Below are positions 24,501-37,500 of a DNA stretch of 64,000 bases, piece by piece. The position numbers and the translations under genes were made by a program. How positions within the stretch are numbered: position 1 is the stretch's first letter; each line of letters begins with the position of its first letter. The stretch spans positions 48,825,257 through 48,889,256 of the forward strand of contig NC_077238.1 in NCBI RefSeq assembly GCF_947179165.1, read 5' to 3'. The notes under the pieces are model-generated. The model did no database searches. It was not told the origin of the DNA and was given only the letters and a program-made list of their open reading frames with translations. The stretch comes from Solanum dulcamara (taxonomy: Eukaryota > Streptophyta > Magnoliopsida > Solanales > Solanaceae).

Positions 24501-24859
24501 ACATGGAAGCTAAAGAATTAGCTAGGTGCTTGACATGCCAAATGACAACATATAGAGAAAGAATGTGGAACCTTTGAACAGAGGATTGAGTCCTTCACCC
24601 AAGCCATCTCTTGAAGAAGCTCCTAACTTGGAATTGAAGCAAGTGTCAGCACATCACAGGTATGCTTTTCTTGGAATAAATAATACTTTACCTATTATTC
24701 TTTTCATCGGCTTTGTCTGAGATGTGGGTCACAACAGCACTTGAGGTATTAAAAAGGCTCAAGAAGACAATTGGGTGGAAAATGGTTGATCTCTATGGTA
24801 TCAACCCCACTTTATGACTACATAGGATTTTCATGGAAGAAGGACAAAAGGCTAGTGCA

Positions 24860-25960
24860 CAACCACAATGATGGTTGAACCCTATCATAAAAGAGGTGAT
24901 AAAGAAAGAGATAATTAAGTGGCTAGATGCAGGCATAATATACTCAATCTTTGACAGTACGTGGGTAAGCCCAGTTCAGTGTGTACCAAAGAATAGGGGG
25001 AATGACTGTAGTAACTAATGAGAAGAGTTAGTTAACCCCCACAAGAACAATAACTGGTTGGCATCTATGCATGGACTACAGAAAGTTAAATGATGCCACA
25101 AGGAAAGATCACTACCTTGTACCATTTATTGACCAAATGCTTAACAAGTTAGCAGGCCAAGAGTACTATTATTTCTTGGACGAGTATTCGGATTACAACC
25201 AAACTACCATTGCATCGGAGGACTATTAAATGGCAACATTCACATGCCCATATAGGATATATGCATTTAAGAGTATATCATTTGGTCTTTGCAATGCTTC
25301 TGCCACTTTTCATAGGTGTATGATTTCCATATTTCTAGATATGGTGGAAGAGTTTGTAGAGATTTTATTGGATGAATTTTTAGTATTTGGAGAGTCTTTT
25401 GATCTTTGTTTGCATAATCTAGAGAAAGTACTAGCAAGGTGTAAGGGAATAAATCTCATCTTAAATAGGGAAAATGTCATTTCTTAGTAAAGGAAGGTGT
25501 TTTTTAGGGGAACAAATTTTCAAAAAATGGTTTGGAGGTAGACAAAACTAAAATTAAAGTAATCGAGAAGCTTCCACCACCGGTTTTAGTGAAAGGTGTC
25601 TGCAGTTTTCTAGGTCATACCTGATTCTATCGGCGATTCATCAAAGATTTTTCAAAGATCGACATACCCATGTGCAGCTTGTTAGAAAAGGAGGTAAAAT
25701 TTATTTTTGATGATAAATATTTGCAGGCCTTTAAAATCTTGAAGACGAAACTTATTGAAGCCCCCATCCTCATAGTTGTTGACTGGGAGCTACCTTTTGT
25801 GCTGATGTGCGATGCAAGTGACACAACAGTGGGAGCAGTGCTGGGACAAAGGAAGGAGAAATTTTTTTACTCCATTTATTATGCTTGCAAGACTCCTGAC
25901 TCATCTCAGGCCAACTACACTGTCACAGAGGAGTGCTGCATTAGTTTATGCATTTGATAA
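24860..25960 (+). pseudogene. Athila reverse transcriptase and RNase H start
   Basis: RT blocks in order: LNPIIKEVIKKEI and WLDAGIIYSI (about 24875-24945), WVSPVQCVPK, HLCMDYRKLNDATRKDHY (about 25065), then 25230-25487 with FTCPYRIYAFKSISFGLCNASATF. The catalytic YMDDF is LLDEF (about 25370), so the active site is altered. After a frame change, 25670-25957 holds the RT thumb and RNase H start (LMCDASDTTVGAVLGQ, about 25800). Several stops are present. Between 24500 and 24860 only decayed protease-RT linker is seen. Confidence 0.8.
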
Positions 25961-26150
25961 ATTCTGCTCTTACCTAGTAGGTACAAAAGTGATTGTTTAT
26001 ACTGGCCATGCATTCCTCAGGTACTTGTTCAACAAGAAGGATGCGAAATCTAGAATAATTAGATGGATCTTACAGCTCCAAGAATTCAATATTGAAATCA
26101 AAGATAGGAGAGTATGCGAAAATCAAATAGCAAACACCTATCAATATTAG
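25812..26150 (+). pseudogene. Athila RNase H
   Basis: The frame overlapping the end of the RT piece covers the RNase H core: ALVYAFDKFCSYLVGTKVIVYTGH, where TDH would be expected (Asp to Gly), then FNKKDAKSRIIRWILQLQEF and IEIKDRRV. This is the classic RNase H to integrase transition of Athila and its relatives. It ends at a stop at 26148. Confidence 0.8.
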
Positions 26151-26382
26151 AGGATTCATCCCATATAGGTGAGAAAAAGTTGATAAAGGAAGAGTTTCTG
26201 GATGAGAAACTATTGGCAATAGAGGTACAAGAACTCTCATGATATGCAGATATTGTGAACTACATAGTGAGTCGAGTATTTTTCCCCGGAGCAAACTCCA
26301 AACAAAATAAGAGGCTAATGTATGAAGCAAAGTTCTATATATATGGGATGAACATTATTTATTCAAAAGAGGTATTGATCAA

Positions 26383-27540
26383 ATGATAAGAAGATGTGTG
26401 CCTGAATCTAAAGTTCAACAATTTTTATACAGTTGCCATTCGTCTATGTACGGTGGACATCATGGAGGCAAACGAACAGCCCATAAGGTACTGCATTCAG
26501 GTTTCTTTTGGCCTAATTTCTTTAATGATGTTGCAGGATTTGGGAAGAGTTATGATCAATACCAAAGGTTGGTCACTGTATCAAAAAGGTAAGAGATGTC
26601 ATTGAATAACATCCTAGAGGTAGAGATCTTTGATGTATGGGGAATTGAATTCTGGGTCCCTTCCCATTGTCATATGGAAATCAGTATATACTGGTGGTGG
26701 TTGATTATGTTTCTAAATGGGTCGAAGCCATTGCTTTTCTAATCAATGACTCTAAAGTGGTAAGTCGCTTCCTCAAGAAGCATATTTTCACAAGGTTTGG
26801 CAGGGCTATCATCAGCGATGGTGGTAAGCATTTCATAAATCAAATGATGAAGAATTTGTTAGCTAAATTTGGTGTCAAGCACAAGGTCGCCACAGCATAT
26901 CACCCCCAAACTAGCGGACAAGTTGAGGTATCAAATCGTGAGGTGAAGCAAATCCTTCAGAAATTCATCAATGATACAAGAAATGACTGAGCTATCAAAC
27001 TAGATAGAGAACTTTGGGCATACCAGACTGCATACAAAACATCAGTTGTCACTTCACCGTACCATATGGTATTTGGAAAAGCATGTCACCTACCGGTAGA
27101 ACTGGAGGACCAAGCATATTGGGCCATCAAAAAATTGAACCTAGACCCAGAGTTGGCAGGTAGAAATCGTATGGATCAGCTCCATGAATTGGAGGAATTC
27201 AGACTCCACACTTATGAGAATGAAAAGTTATATAAAGAGAAGACGAAGCGATGGCATGACAAGCATACAGTCGCTCGAACATTTGAGCCAGGCCAAAAAG
27301 TCTATCTTTTTAACTCGCATTTGCATCTTTTTCCAGGTAAGCTTCGATCAAAATAGAATGGACCATTTGAGGTGGTGTGAATGTCGATATGTGGAGCCAT
27401 GGAACTATGTAATTGCACCAAATTGCCTGCATTCATGGTGAATGGCCAACGTGTTAAGCACTATTTTGGACAAGAGATCTATCGTGAGAAAGAAAAATTG
27501 AGCTTGAGAATGAATGAAGCTCCAAGTAAGTCATATCCGA
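26383..27540 (+). pseudogene. Athila integrase
   Basis: 26383-26592 holds the zinc-binding region: both His are present (CHSSMYGGHHGGKRTAHKV), but the C-x2-C pair is YDQY. The core follows at about 26625 (GIEF where GIDF is usual), then 26667-26990 with [24 protein letters not shown] (second Asp kept) and [19 protein letters not shown] (Glu kept). 27066-27356 carries the [14 protein letters not shown] tail and KTKRWHDKH. Loss of the first Asp and the Cys pair plus stops make it inactive. It would have inserted element DNA. Confidence 0.85.
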
Positions 27541-27559
27541 CTTTAAATTAGGCACTGCA

Positions 27560-28092
27560 CAGGAGGAAACCCGTGAGGTAGTGTAAAATATTTTTTATAT
27601 TTTTTTATTATTAGAGGTTATAATATTTTTTTTAGTTTTCTAATATTTCATTTTGTTTTAGAGCATAATTAGGATAGTATAAATTATTCACCAAAATAAA
27701 ATTAAAAAAAGAGTTTGGACGAGTCCTAAATAGTGAGGTCCACGATGTCTCCGCATCGCGGACTTGCTCCATCCTAGTTTAATTTTTTCCCAGGTATGTT
27801 TTCAAATATTTTTGGTGAAAATAAATCCCAAGTAAATTGTGTGCCAGGTCCACGTTGTAGACCTGGTTTATTTCTGTACAAATTAAATTTTGGAATTTGG
27901 GCATACTAAACACTGAAGTCCACGACAAGTCCATGTCATAGACCTGAACGGATTTCGGGATTTTCATTAAAAAAAACGGATTTAGCTCATTTTTAATTAA
28001 TTTTACCCGATCCATTTAATTCTTAACAGTAGAAATACCCTTTCTAACTCCTAAATATCTAAAAAATACTTGTTCCTCACTTCTACAAACTC
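27560..28092 (+). promoter_or_regulatory. Promoter-like module upstream of Athila's third ORF
   Basis: A non-coding region with three imperfect inverted motifs: GTCCACGATG...GCGGAC at 27738-27763, CCAGGTC-(9)-GACCTGG at 27844-27866, and a weaker one at 27917-27946. These are clearly the same motif family as in the Athila U3 (20959, 21040). They are followed at 28093 by a TATA box in a CTATAAAT context, about 150-350 bp downstream, as in the LTR. It looks like a second promoter, possibly derived from U3. That is an inference; no transcript data are available. Confidence 0.45.
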
Positions 28093-28099
28093 TATAAAT
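28093..28099 (+). promoter_or_regulatory. Putative internal TATA box
   Basis: TATAAAT, preceded by the motif module and followed about 80 bp later by a strong splice donor. Confidence 0.4.
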
Positions 28100-28179
28100 T
28101 TTCTCTTCTCAAGCAAATCCATGACGCACTCATCCAATAAAAATAGGATTTTGTGAGTTTCTACTTCACACCAACAAGG

Positions 28180-28836
28180 TATGTGTTCTTGAACTACTTT
28201 TGTGATATAAATGGTTGAAGTTTACATAAGTAAGTTCTTGGGCTTTAGGTTTTGACTCCATATCATTGATTCTAATTGTTCTTAGACTAGAATTGTTGTG
28301 GGTATGTACACTTGCTGAGAAATTGATTGTTGTGGTTAATTATTGTGGGTTAAAGTTCTTGAAATATAACCCTAATTTTGATATTAGAAAAAATGGATGT
28401 TTGTTGTAATTTATAATGTATGATGAATTCTTAAGCGAACATGCATAACGTATTGTGTTGAAGTTGATTTTATCTGTGAAAATAGTGTGGGCTGAGTTTC
28501 TATTGTTCTAAATTTTGGGTTGACAATATGCTTGAAGTTAGGAGAGTAAATTTTGGATGATGCTTTGTTGTTGAATCACGTATACTTCTTTTAAAGGGGC
28601 ATGCTATAATACAAAAGGCTACTATGAATTGTATAGTGTTGGATTCACCATGTTGATTATTTGAAGCATGGGTTGGTTAGTTAGCATATATGCACATATT
28701 ATTCAAATGAAGGGAAGTCTAAGTACCTTCATATCACTTACATGCTAATGAAATTCTTAAGTGTGGGGTGTTGGCCTAAAGTTCAAATGCATATTTAGGG
28801 TCATATATGTTTTGTTTTAGGATGATTTATTTGCAG
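28180..28836 (+). other. Putative intron before Athila's third ORF (657 bp)
   Basis: CAACAAG|GTATGT at 28179/28180 is a near-perfect plant donor, and TTTATTTGCAG|G ending at 28836 a near-perfect acceptor. The interior is U-rich, as plant introns are. An ATG follows 6 bp after the acceptor, at 28843. An LTR-initiated subgenomic RNA or the internal TATA transcript could use these sites. Confidence 0.45.
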
Positions 28837-28842
28837 GAAAAA

Positions 28843-30037
28843 ATGTCATTTAGCCAAACGCCCGGAAAGGAACCAGCAGGCCCTAGCTGCAAGAAGAGAG
28901 AGAGGGGGAACCCTCTATACCACCTACCCCACCTATACCTCGAGGTCAATCTTGTCGATTTGTCTTGAAAGCGGTACATCCAACAGGAAAGAATTGGTAC
29001 AAGCGACACACTAAGTCTCACTATCTCTCATATATGTCAATTGATGAAGAAAACTTGGCCAGAAACTACCCATAAATCATAATGAGAATAGAGGACCTTA
29101 ATATGAATTTCTTGTTCGCTGACCCGATGCCTTGCAATCTGCACGTGGTGCGGGAACTTTATGCAAATTACCAATCGGATCAGTGCACTCATTACATCAC
29201 AATGTGAGGGGTTGATGTTCCTCTATATCCAATAGATATCAACGAGATATTGGGAACTCTAGAGGTTCCTACCACCACCCTACAAGAATTGAATATTCAA
29301 CCACCATACAAGGATGTCTTTCATACCTTATGTGGGCCCAAGTCAATAGAAAAGTGTGTACATCAAGGGCTATGGGGCTACTACAGCACATTCCTATATG
29401 CTCATCTTAACAAAGAAGAACGTGTGTGGGTAAAAATTACAGGCCTCAACTACACCGAAATAATGCGAGACAGAGTATGTTTGGTATATGCCCTTATGAA
29501 AGGGATGGACGTAAATGTTGGTATTTTTATCAAATCAACTATCCGTAAGTGCGTCCATAGAGGTAGAAGATACACATTTGGAGCCCTCATCATGAAGATA
29601 TGCCAAAGGGTCGGGGTCCCTAAGGACCAATATGATTATATGCCCCCCCCCCCCCTTACCTCTGATTCTTATGATGTCACCAATATTAAGGGCCAGACTA
29701 CACTTACAGCCTAGTCCTCACTACACAGGAGCGCGCAATGCGTGTTGATGTGATAACAACCCGTATGTTTGTCCTGGAGATGCTTCGACACCGCACCAGA
29801 GGGCGAGCCTCAACTGAAGAAGAACTCCATGCAGTAGAAATACAATATCCACTGAATGAGCATGCTATGGTTGTCCTAGGACTTAGGCCTGATTTTTATG
29901 AGCCTACTGAAGATGACATCCCTTTGAATGAGGATAGAAGGAGGGCAGACTCAGATATGGAGTCAAATTTGGATGCCACAAAGTTTGACCCTTTGGTGGT
30001 TGAAGATTCGACTGCTAGTAGACTGATGGATAAGTAG
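28843..30037 (+). pseudogene. Athila third ORF (env-position ORF; 'putative plant transposon protein' type), broken
   Basis: Starts at ATG 28843 just past the putative acceptor (MSFSQTPGKEPAGPS). It is broken by frameshifts and by a TGA near 29206, where the family has Arg (CGA to TGA). Blocks recognised: LHVVRELYANYQSD (about 29140), GVDVPLYPIDINEILG, then 29250-29714 with RDRVCLVYALMKGMDVNVG and FGALIMKICQRVGV, the core of the plant transposon-protein family that lies after integrase in Athila. 29738-30037 continues with VLEMLRHRTRGRAS and an acidic C-terminus. A run of 13 C lies at 29643-29655. The function of this protein is not established; an envelope role was proposed from its position. 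Confidence 0.65.
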
Positions 30038-30394
30038 ACAGGGAAGTCTACTACTTTCTGCTCCTGAGGACAGTGCCCAACTCTAAGTATTGGGTGGAAT
30101 GTTTGTTTAATTTAAATTATATATGTTTATTTTTATTATTTTGATGTTTTGGTTTATCTCAATTGTTATATTTGTTTACTTTTGTCAGATTGATGTTTTG
30201 GTTTATTTGTTTATTTTTGTCAGTTTGATGTTTTGGTTTATATTGAATGTTTAATGTTGTTTAAAATTTTCTATTTTTTAAAATTTATTGGCTGGCTTTG
30301 GATTTCATGGCATTTGTTTCCAGTTCTTTGGTCATTGATAGTCCATTTGAACCATATAATTTTTTTTTTATTTTTTGTTAGATATTTGTAATGT
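30038..30394. other. Athila 3' non-coding region, left of the LINE
   Basis: T-rich, with a 'ttgatgttttggttta' segment repeated about three times (30140-30245). No coding frame. Continues after the LINE at 42231. Confidence 0.6.
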
Positions 30395-30410
30395 ATATAA
30401 AGTATTTTTT
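30395..30410. repeat. LINE target site duplication (left copy)
   Basis: ATATAAAGTATTTTTT, identical over 16 bp to 42215-42230 after the poly-A tail. Confidence 0.85.
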
Positions 30411-30516
30411 TTTAATCCTAAAATTTCACACAATTGATCGCAACAATTTTTCTCTCTCTAAAATCTCTCTAGGAACAAAGCTCTCAACTAAGGGCACTAT
30501 TGTCATCAAGACGAAT

Positions 30517-33500
30517 ATGGGAGGGGAACCACCTCCCGACGTAGGAAAATTTCGTTTGAAAGATAGGAACGAAGATAACGACGACACGAATGCAACGCAA
30601 GTTGTAGCATCGAAAAATTCCACCCGTAGCCCCTCCAAAGTGCAAAATCAGTCGGCGATCACTGTAGCACTGTCGGAGGAGCAACTCTCCTGGGTTCATC
30701 ACATCAACGATTTGGAGAAAGCTGGGCGGATTCGAATCGAACAAACAATTGGGGAATCATCAGCATTGCAAGAACTACACAATATGCAAAAATCAAATCA
30801 GTTGAATCATCCATGGTCGAGATATTCACTGGCGACTGAAGAGGCGAAGTTAACTGAGCCGCCGCAGTTTCCATCACTCGTTCGACCTAGTTCCGGCCAT
30901 GTTCGAGAGGATATGACCACTGGGGATTGTTCCCCAGACGATGGCGCACATAATGGGACAAGTTTCACCGGCGTAGCTATCGCCGGTGATAATATCAACG
31001 CCGGCGCCGGAGCTCCGGCAAGCTTAAAGGACCAAACTCAATGTCAAAATACTCAGCTGGACATGGAGCACCTCACAGGCATAAACAACCAGCTCGAATA
31101 TCAATTTGGAATCTCAAATTTCAATTTGACCACTGACCGCGATTTTGGCACCGGAGCTCAGGCAACAATTTCATCTCAAAATCAATGCCAACTCACTAAG
31201 TTGGATAAGGAGAACCTACCAGGTATCCAAAACCAGCTCGAATCTCTACCAAAAGCTTCGAATTTTAATTTGAATTCTGAACGTGAAGAGGTCGCCGGAG
31301 CTCCGGCGAGCCAATTGGTTCAAGGCATAGTTCAACAGGTTCGTGACAGTGTTGAGAAGCTTCCTAGCTATGTGGCAAGCCTCGAATCACTACCAATCGA
31401 GTCAAATTTGAAAAGTCGTCAAGACGACAACCATAGTGGGGTCGCCGGAGTTCCGGCGAGACAAATGATAAGGGGCCAATATCAAAATGTTCCTAAGGCT
31501 GTTGTGAGGCTTCCTACACAAACTACAGACCCCAAATTAGCTCCGAAAAGTTCAAATCCAAAAAGTCGTCAAGACTTGCTTGAGGAAGATAGTCACAGTC
31601 ACAGTGATGTTAGAACTGAGGAGATTACATTGGCAAATTATCAATCTCAGTACCTTGCCAATGGTATTCAATCCCAAAATAATCAAACGAATCAAATGCC
31701 AAAAGGATTGAACCACCCCCACAGCAGCAGCTCAACCACAGGAGCACAAGGTAAGTCCTCTCACTCTCTTGAACTCAATATGAAGGGTCAGTATATTTGT
31801 TCCCCTAATGACATGCAAATACAGTCTAAGCATATTGAGAATTCTAATAATCTTGTGCAATGTTTGAATAATAATGTGGTGCCTAATGTTAATGAGTCTA
31901 TCCATCACATTGGTAAGCATAGTACAGATGGGCATCCCTCTAATCCTATAATTGTTGATGCTAACTTGTTGAACTCCAGGGGAGCTTGTGAACTCCCTGG
32001 TACTGCTCCTAGTATGGTCATGCAGGATACTGAGCATACTAATCCCAAGCCTAATACCAACTCTCAAAACAGGGCCAACAACATGATGCAAATGCATAAG
32101 CCTGTAAGTATTCAAAATAGCTTCCCTAAAGTCTCCTCCAATTTTGATAGGCTTAACCCCACTAACCAGGGCCCCAAACCTATTAGTAACCAGCCCCAGC
32201 CAATAGAAAGCATCACTAAAAATCCCCCAAAGAACCAGTTCCCTAATAGAAAGGAACAGGTCCCTCAGCCAGCCCCATATACAGTCATCCAAACCTTTGC
32301 TTCCAAACTGAGGCTGAACCAAGCAAAAAATGATATCCCTCTTAATTTGTTTGCTCCTATTTACACCACCAGACAAGGCCTACCAGCTGTCATTTATGAC
32401 AAAGAGGATTTCATGGTGAAATTGGCTGAAAAGTGTAAATATACCCTTGTTGGAAAATTCAGCAACACTATGCCTAAGGTGGAGCTAATAAGGAGAAGCT
32501 TCATTCTCCAAACTCAATTGGTAGGGGGTGTTAAAATTGCCCATTTCAATGCCAGACATGTGTATATTGACTTGGACAATGAATTGGACTACACAACTGT
32601 GTGGACCAAGCAAAGAATGACCATTGAAGGCCAATCCATGAGGATACAAACCTGGACTCCAACTTTTAGGCCTGAGGAGGAGACTCCCATTGTCCCAGTC
32701 TGGGTTGCCCTTCCTGAACTCCCCTGGCACTGTTATGATAAGGAGTTCCTGACCACTCTCCTTGCTCCTGTGGGGAAAGTACTCTTCATGGATGCAGCCT
32801 CTATTCAGAAGACTAGGGGAAGTACTGCTAAGGTAAGAGTGCAGGTCAACCTTACACAAGAAAGACCCCATCATGTATGGCTTGGGCATGACAAAAGTGA
32901 TCCTACAATAGGAAGATGGCAGGAACTTTTATATGAGAGTGTACCTGAGTACTGCATGTATTGCAAGCATCAGGGGCACAAGGTGCATGTGTGTAATATC
33001 AAGAGAAGAGATGAAGAACAAATGAAAAAGAAAAGTTCTGAAAATACAACAAAAAATACAAGTCAAACTCAGGGAGAGAGCAAAGAGCACAACCAACCTC
33101 AACCTGACAACTTACAGGTGCACCAAAATCCTTTGACATCCAATATACCACAACAGTCACAGAACAATAAGACTAGCAAGGAGGACAATGCTTGGCAAAT
33201 TCAGAGAAGGAAACAGAACAAAGGACACATTAATGGCCAGCTGAACCAAGAAACAAGAGCTGCAGGAGTATTAACCAAAGGTAAGTATGTTGCAGTGCAG
33301 CAAAGCAAAGTAAATCCAGGTAAAACTACTACTTCTATCTCTATTCCAAATGTTCATGTTGATCTTGCTATGCAAGACCAACCCACTAACCAAATTGCAG
33401 GGAACACACACATTCAAAAGAACTCAATAGTGAGGAGTTCATCAACAATGCAGGAAAGCACTCCAAATTAGAGACAAGGTATTGACTTATCTCTCCCACA

Positions 33501-34587
33501 AACCCCATCCCCCCATATTGTATGCACAAGTACTATCTTAACAGGTATTGCTCAAGGGACCAATGCTGCAAGGAACTCAGGTATTGACTTATCACTCCCA
33601 ATACCCCTGAACCTCCCAAAGATTAATATTGTTGCTGCTGATCTGGTAGTTGAAGGAGGAAAGGCTGGAAGAGTACAGGAGAACCCCACTAACATGCAGG
33701 ATGGGGAAACCAATAGGGGAGGGGTACCCCCTCATGCTATGCATGAGAGTATTGTTGAACTTACTATGCAAGCTAGCAAAGGTGCCATGGCCAAAGATCT
33801 GGGATCTCATCCCAGTACTAGTGGTAAAAGTACTACTGTTCAGAAGAATAAGCTGAGCAAGAAAAGAAGAGAAGCCATCAAAAAGAAAATAAAAGAAATG
33901 AACTCAACTGAGAAATGTCAAACTCCCAAAATGGACAGTGTGATAGTACAGCAAGGGGAGCAGGGGTGTCAACAATTTGTCTTAGATGATGACCAGGTGG
34001 GGATGAATATCACTCCTCTCCAAGCCCATTGCATTCCTACATCTCCCAGAAATCCAGCTGAAATCATCACTGAGAGAGCTACTGATCTACCTCAGCTCAC
34101 CTACACCCTCAACATACAAGAAGATGAGTATGCTGTGTGTGAGTCTGAGAATGAGGAAGATTCTGATGACCAGCCTCTGGAAGATGAAGAGGACAGTGAT
34201 TATCAACCAATGATTGACTCTGAGGATGAGGATGCTGTGAGTGAAATTAAGACTTCCAGCCCATCCAGGGACAAGGTGCATGAGGATGAGGTCCAACTGG
34301 TTGCTAAGTCCCAGGGATCATCTGATGCACATAGGATCACTCATTCTGAAGATGTGGAAGACCATGACCATGGGGAAGAGGCACAAAAAGAAGATCACCT
34401 GGAGGCATTCAGATCTACAATGACAGCTGTATTGCAGAAGGAAAGTCAGCAAGACAAGGAAAAGAAGGAGCCACCCTCTAAAAGTAAGCAGACAAAGAAG
34501 AAGACTAAACAAAGTATCATCAGCAGTTTTGCTAATGTTGTTGTCAACAGCAACATCAACACTAGGTCCAAAACTCAAAAACCCTGA
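30517..34587 (+). CDS. LINE ORF1: nucleic-acid-binding protein (one in-frame stop)
   Basis: I chose ATG 30517 (MGGEPPPDV) because the upstream in-frame ATG at 30391 lies in the target DNA. The frame is open except for TAG at 33469-33471 and ends at TGA 34585-34587, about 1,356 codons. Residues ~160-330 contain degenerate repeats with GAPAS and 'NQLE..SNFNL' motifs. About 620-765 is a DUF4283-like RNA-binding domain (LIRRSFILQTQLVGGVKI; VWVALPELPWHCYD). About 812-826 is a perfect CCHC knuckle (CMYCKHQGHKVHVC). Past the stop are two GIDLSLP copies, then an acidic stretch (about 1205-1260) and a Lys-rich end. It would coat LINE RNA. It is long for an ORF1. The stop is probably a point mutation. 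Confidence 0.8.
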
Positions 34588-37500
34588 TGATTAGTACAAT
34601 CTGCTGGAATGCAAGGAGTATTGATACTCAGGGGACCCTTGATAGGTTACAAAGGTTGAAAGACTTTCATAAGCTGTCTATCATAGCAGTGTTGGAACCT
34701 TTTTCCAACAAATCTCAAATTCAGTTCCACAGAATTCAGCTAGGTATGGATAATGTTATGTCCAACTCCAATAGCAAAATCTGGTTATTCTGGAACAAAG
34801 ACATTGCCTGCAACATTTTGGACCAGGATGAGCAGCAGATCACTTGTGAGATCAATCATGTGGCTTGTCCTAATAGCTACCTCATTACCTTTGTCTATGC
34901 AAAGTGCAAGGATTACATGAGAAGAGACTTATGGGACAAGATGTTGCAGTTCTCCAGTAAGGAGAAGCCTTGGTGCACCATTGGAGACTTCAATGTTATT
35001 ACAGATGTTGAAGAAAAGATGGGGGCCAGCCATATAATATGAACAAGAGCTTTGAGTTTATTAGTGTGATAGAAGCATGTGGACTCACTGATCTGGGGTT
35101 CTGTGGGCAGAAGTTCACCTGGTGCAACAATAGGGACAAAGATGCTAGAATTTGGAAAAGACTTGACAGGGCCATGGTTAATGACTCTTGGTTAGAAGTC
35201 ATGCCTGTAACAACTGTCAGTCACTTAGCCTCCACAGGATCTGACCATTGCCCTCTATTGATGGAAAGCAGGGCAAAACAAGGTAATGTTATCAAGTATT
35301 TCAAATTTCTAAACTGCTGGACAGACAATGACAATTTCCTTAGCACTGTAAAAGCATGTTGGGATAATCCTGTGGAAGGAAATCCAATGAGAACCTTCCA
35401 ACAAAAGCTGAAAAGAGTTTCTAATACTCTTAGTAAGTGGTCAAGAAATGAGTTTGGGGACATCTTTGCTTCAGTAAAAGAATATGAAGAGCAGGTGAGA
35501 CAAGCTGAAGAGAAAATAATCAGTGACAATACTGAAGAGAACAGGTCCAAGCTACATCAGATCAATGCTCAGTACATCAGATATCTGAAGATGGAGAAGG
35601 CTATCTTAAAGCAGAAAAGTCAACTTCATTGGTTCAAAGATGGAGATGCCAATACCAGCTATTTTCATGCTATTATCAGAGGAAGAAGAAGAAGGTTATT
35701 CATCCATCAGATTAGTGATGAACAAGGCAATACTATTCAAGGTGAAGACAATATTGCAAGAGCTGCCACAGCACACTTTGAAAAAATATTCACTGGAGAA
35801 GAGAGACTGATCAGGGAAGATGTTCTTAAGTGCATTCCAAAGATGGTTACAGAGGAGCAGAATGAGAGCCTGCAAGCCTTACCTACTATGGATGAGCTGA
35901 AGAAAGTTGTATTTTCTATGAGCCCTACATCAGCTGCTGGACCAGATAGAATGAATGGGAAATTCTTTCATTCATGCTGGGATATCATCTGTGAAGACCT
36001 ACTGAGATTAGTCCAGTATTTCTTCAATGGACATGGTATTCCCAAGTTTATTTCTCATGCATGCTTAGCTCTACTTCCTAAGAATGAGCATCCCAACATC
36101 CTATCAGAATACAGGCCTATTTCTCTCAGCAACTTCACTAACAAGATCATTTCTAAGTTGATAAGCATCAGAATTGCTCCTATATTGCCTCAGCTAATCT
36201 CAGATAACCAATCTGGATTTGTTAAAGGTAGGAGTATTGCTGAGAACATAATGTTAGCTCAAGAAATCATCCACAATATTAAGAGACCAAAGGCTGGGGA
36301 TAATGTGGTGATAAAGCTGGATATGGCCAAGGCCTATGATAGGGTCTCTTGGTCATTCATTTGTATGGTCATGAGGAAAATGGGGTTTGGAGAAGTGTTG
36401 ATTGATATGGTTTGGAGGATTATGTCAAACAATTGGTACTCAGTCATCATTAATGGTGCAAGGCATGGCTTCTTCCACTCTACAAGAGGACTCAAGCAAG
36501 GAGACCCCCTATCCCCTACCTTATTCATCATTGGAGCTGAAGTTCTGTCTAGGCTTCTCAATAATCTTCATCACCATCATTTATACATAGGATTCCAGAT
36601 GGAAAGAAGAGGTCCTCAAGTAAATCACTTGAGCTTTGCAGATGATGTGATCATTTTCACATCTACCAGCAACTTCTCACTTACACTGATTACCAAAACT
36701 CTTAAACTGTATGAAGCTATTTCAGGACAACTTATCAATAAAGATAAGAGTCAAACCATGATGCCACTGAATACTCCCTCTGGTATGGTGGATAGGGTCA
36801 GCATGATCACAGGATACAAATGCACTCATGGCCCAATCACTTACCTAGGCTGCCCCCTATATATAGGAAGACAAAGGATCATATACTTCTCTAGTATGGT
36901 TTCTAAGGTTCTAAGAAGGATTAGGGGATGGCAGACTAAAATGTTAAGCTATGGAGGTAGAGTCACCTTGGTGAAATCAGTGCTGCAATCCATTCCTATA
37001 CACCTGCTGTCAGCTATCAGTCCTACCAAGACCACCATGAATCAGATCAGAAGACTAATTGCTGACTTCTTTTGGGGATGGGATACTGAAAGAAGAAAAT
37101 ATCACTGGGCCTCTTGGGATACTCTCAGTTATCCTTATGAGGAGGGTGGTATAGGTGTTAAAAAATTAGAGGATGTGTGCTTATCCTTCCAATACAAACA
37201 GTGGTGGACTTTCAGATCAAAGAAGACACTATGGGGGGAATTCCTTAAAGCAAAATACTGCCAAAGGGCTCATCCAGTCATTAAAAAGTGGAACACAGGA
37301 CAGTCCCTAATGTGGAAGCATATGATGAGCAACAAAAAGGATATAGAACCTCATATACAGTGGTGGATTAAGTCTGGAACAAGCAGCTTTTGGTGGGATG
37401 ATTGGCTAGGGGTAGGTCCCTTAGCTTACCACAATGAAAGTCTCCCCAGATTGAATAACTCTATTGTATCAGAATTCATGGAAAATGGAGGATGGAATGA

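Noticed and set aside
30391..30516. Upstream ATG that would extend LINE ORF1 by 42 codons
   Set aside because: The first bases lie in target DNA and the target duplication, so the ATG is not part of the element.
31732..32376. 214-codon minus-strand frame
   Set aside because: It is antisense to LINE ORF1, which has clear domains on the plus strand, and the frame has no recognisable motif.
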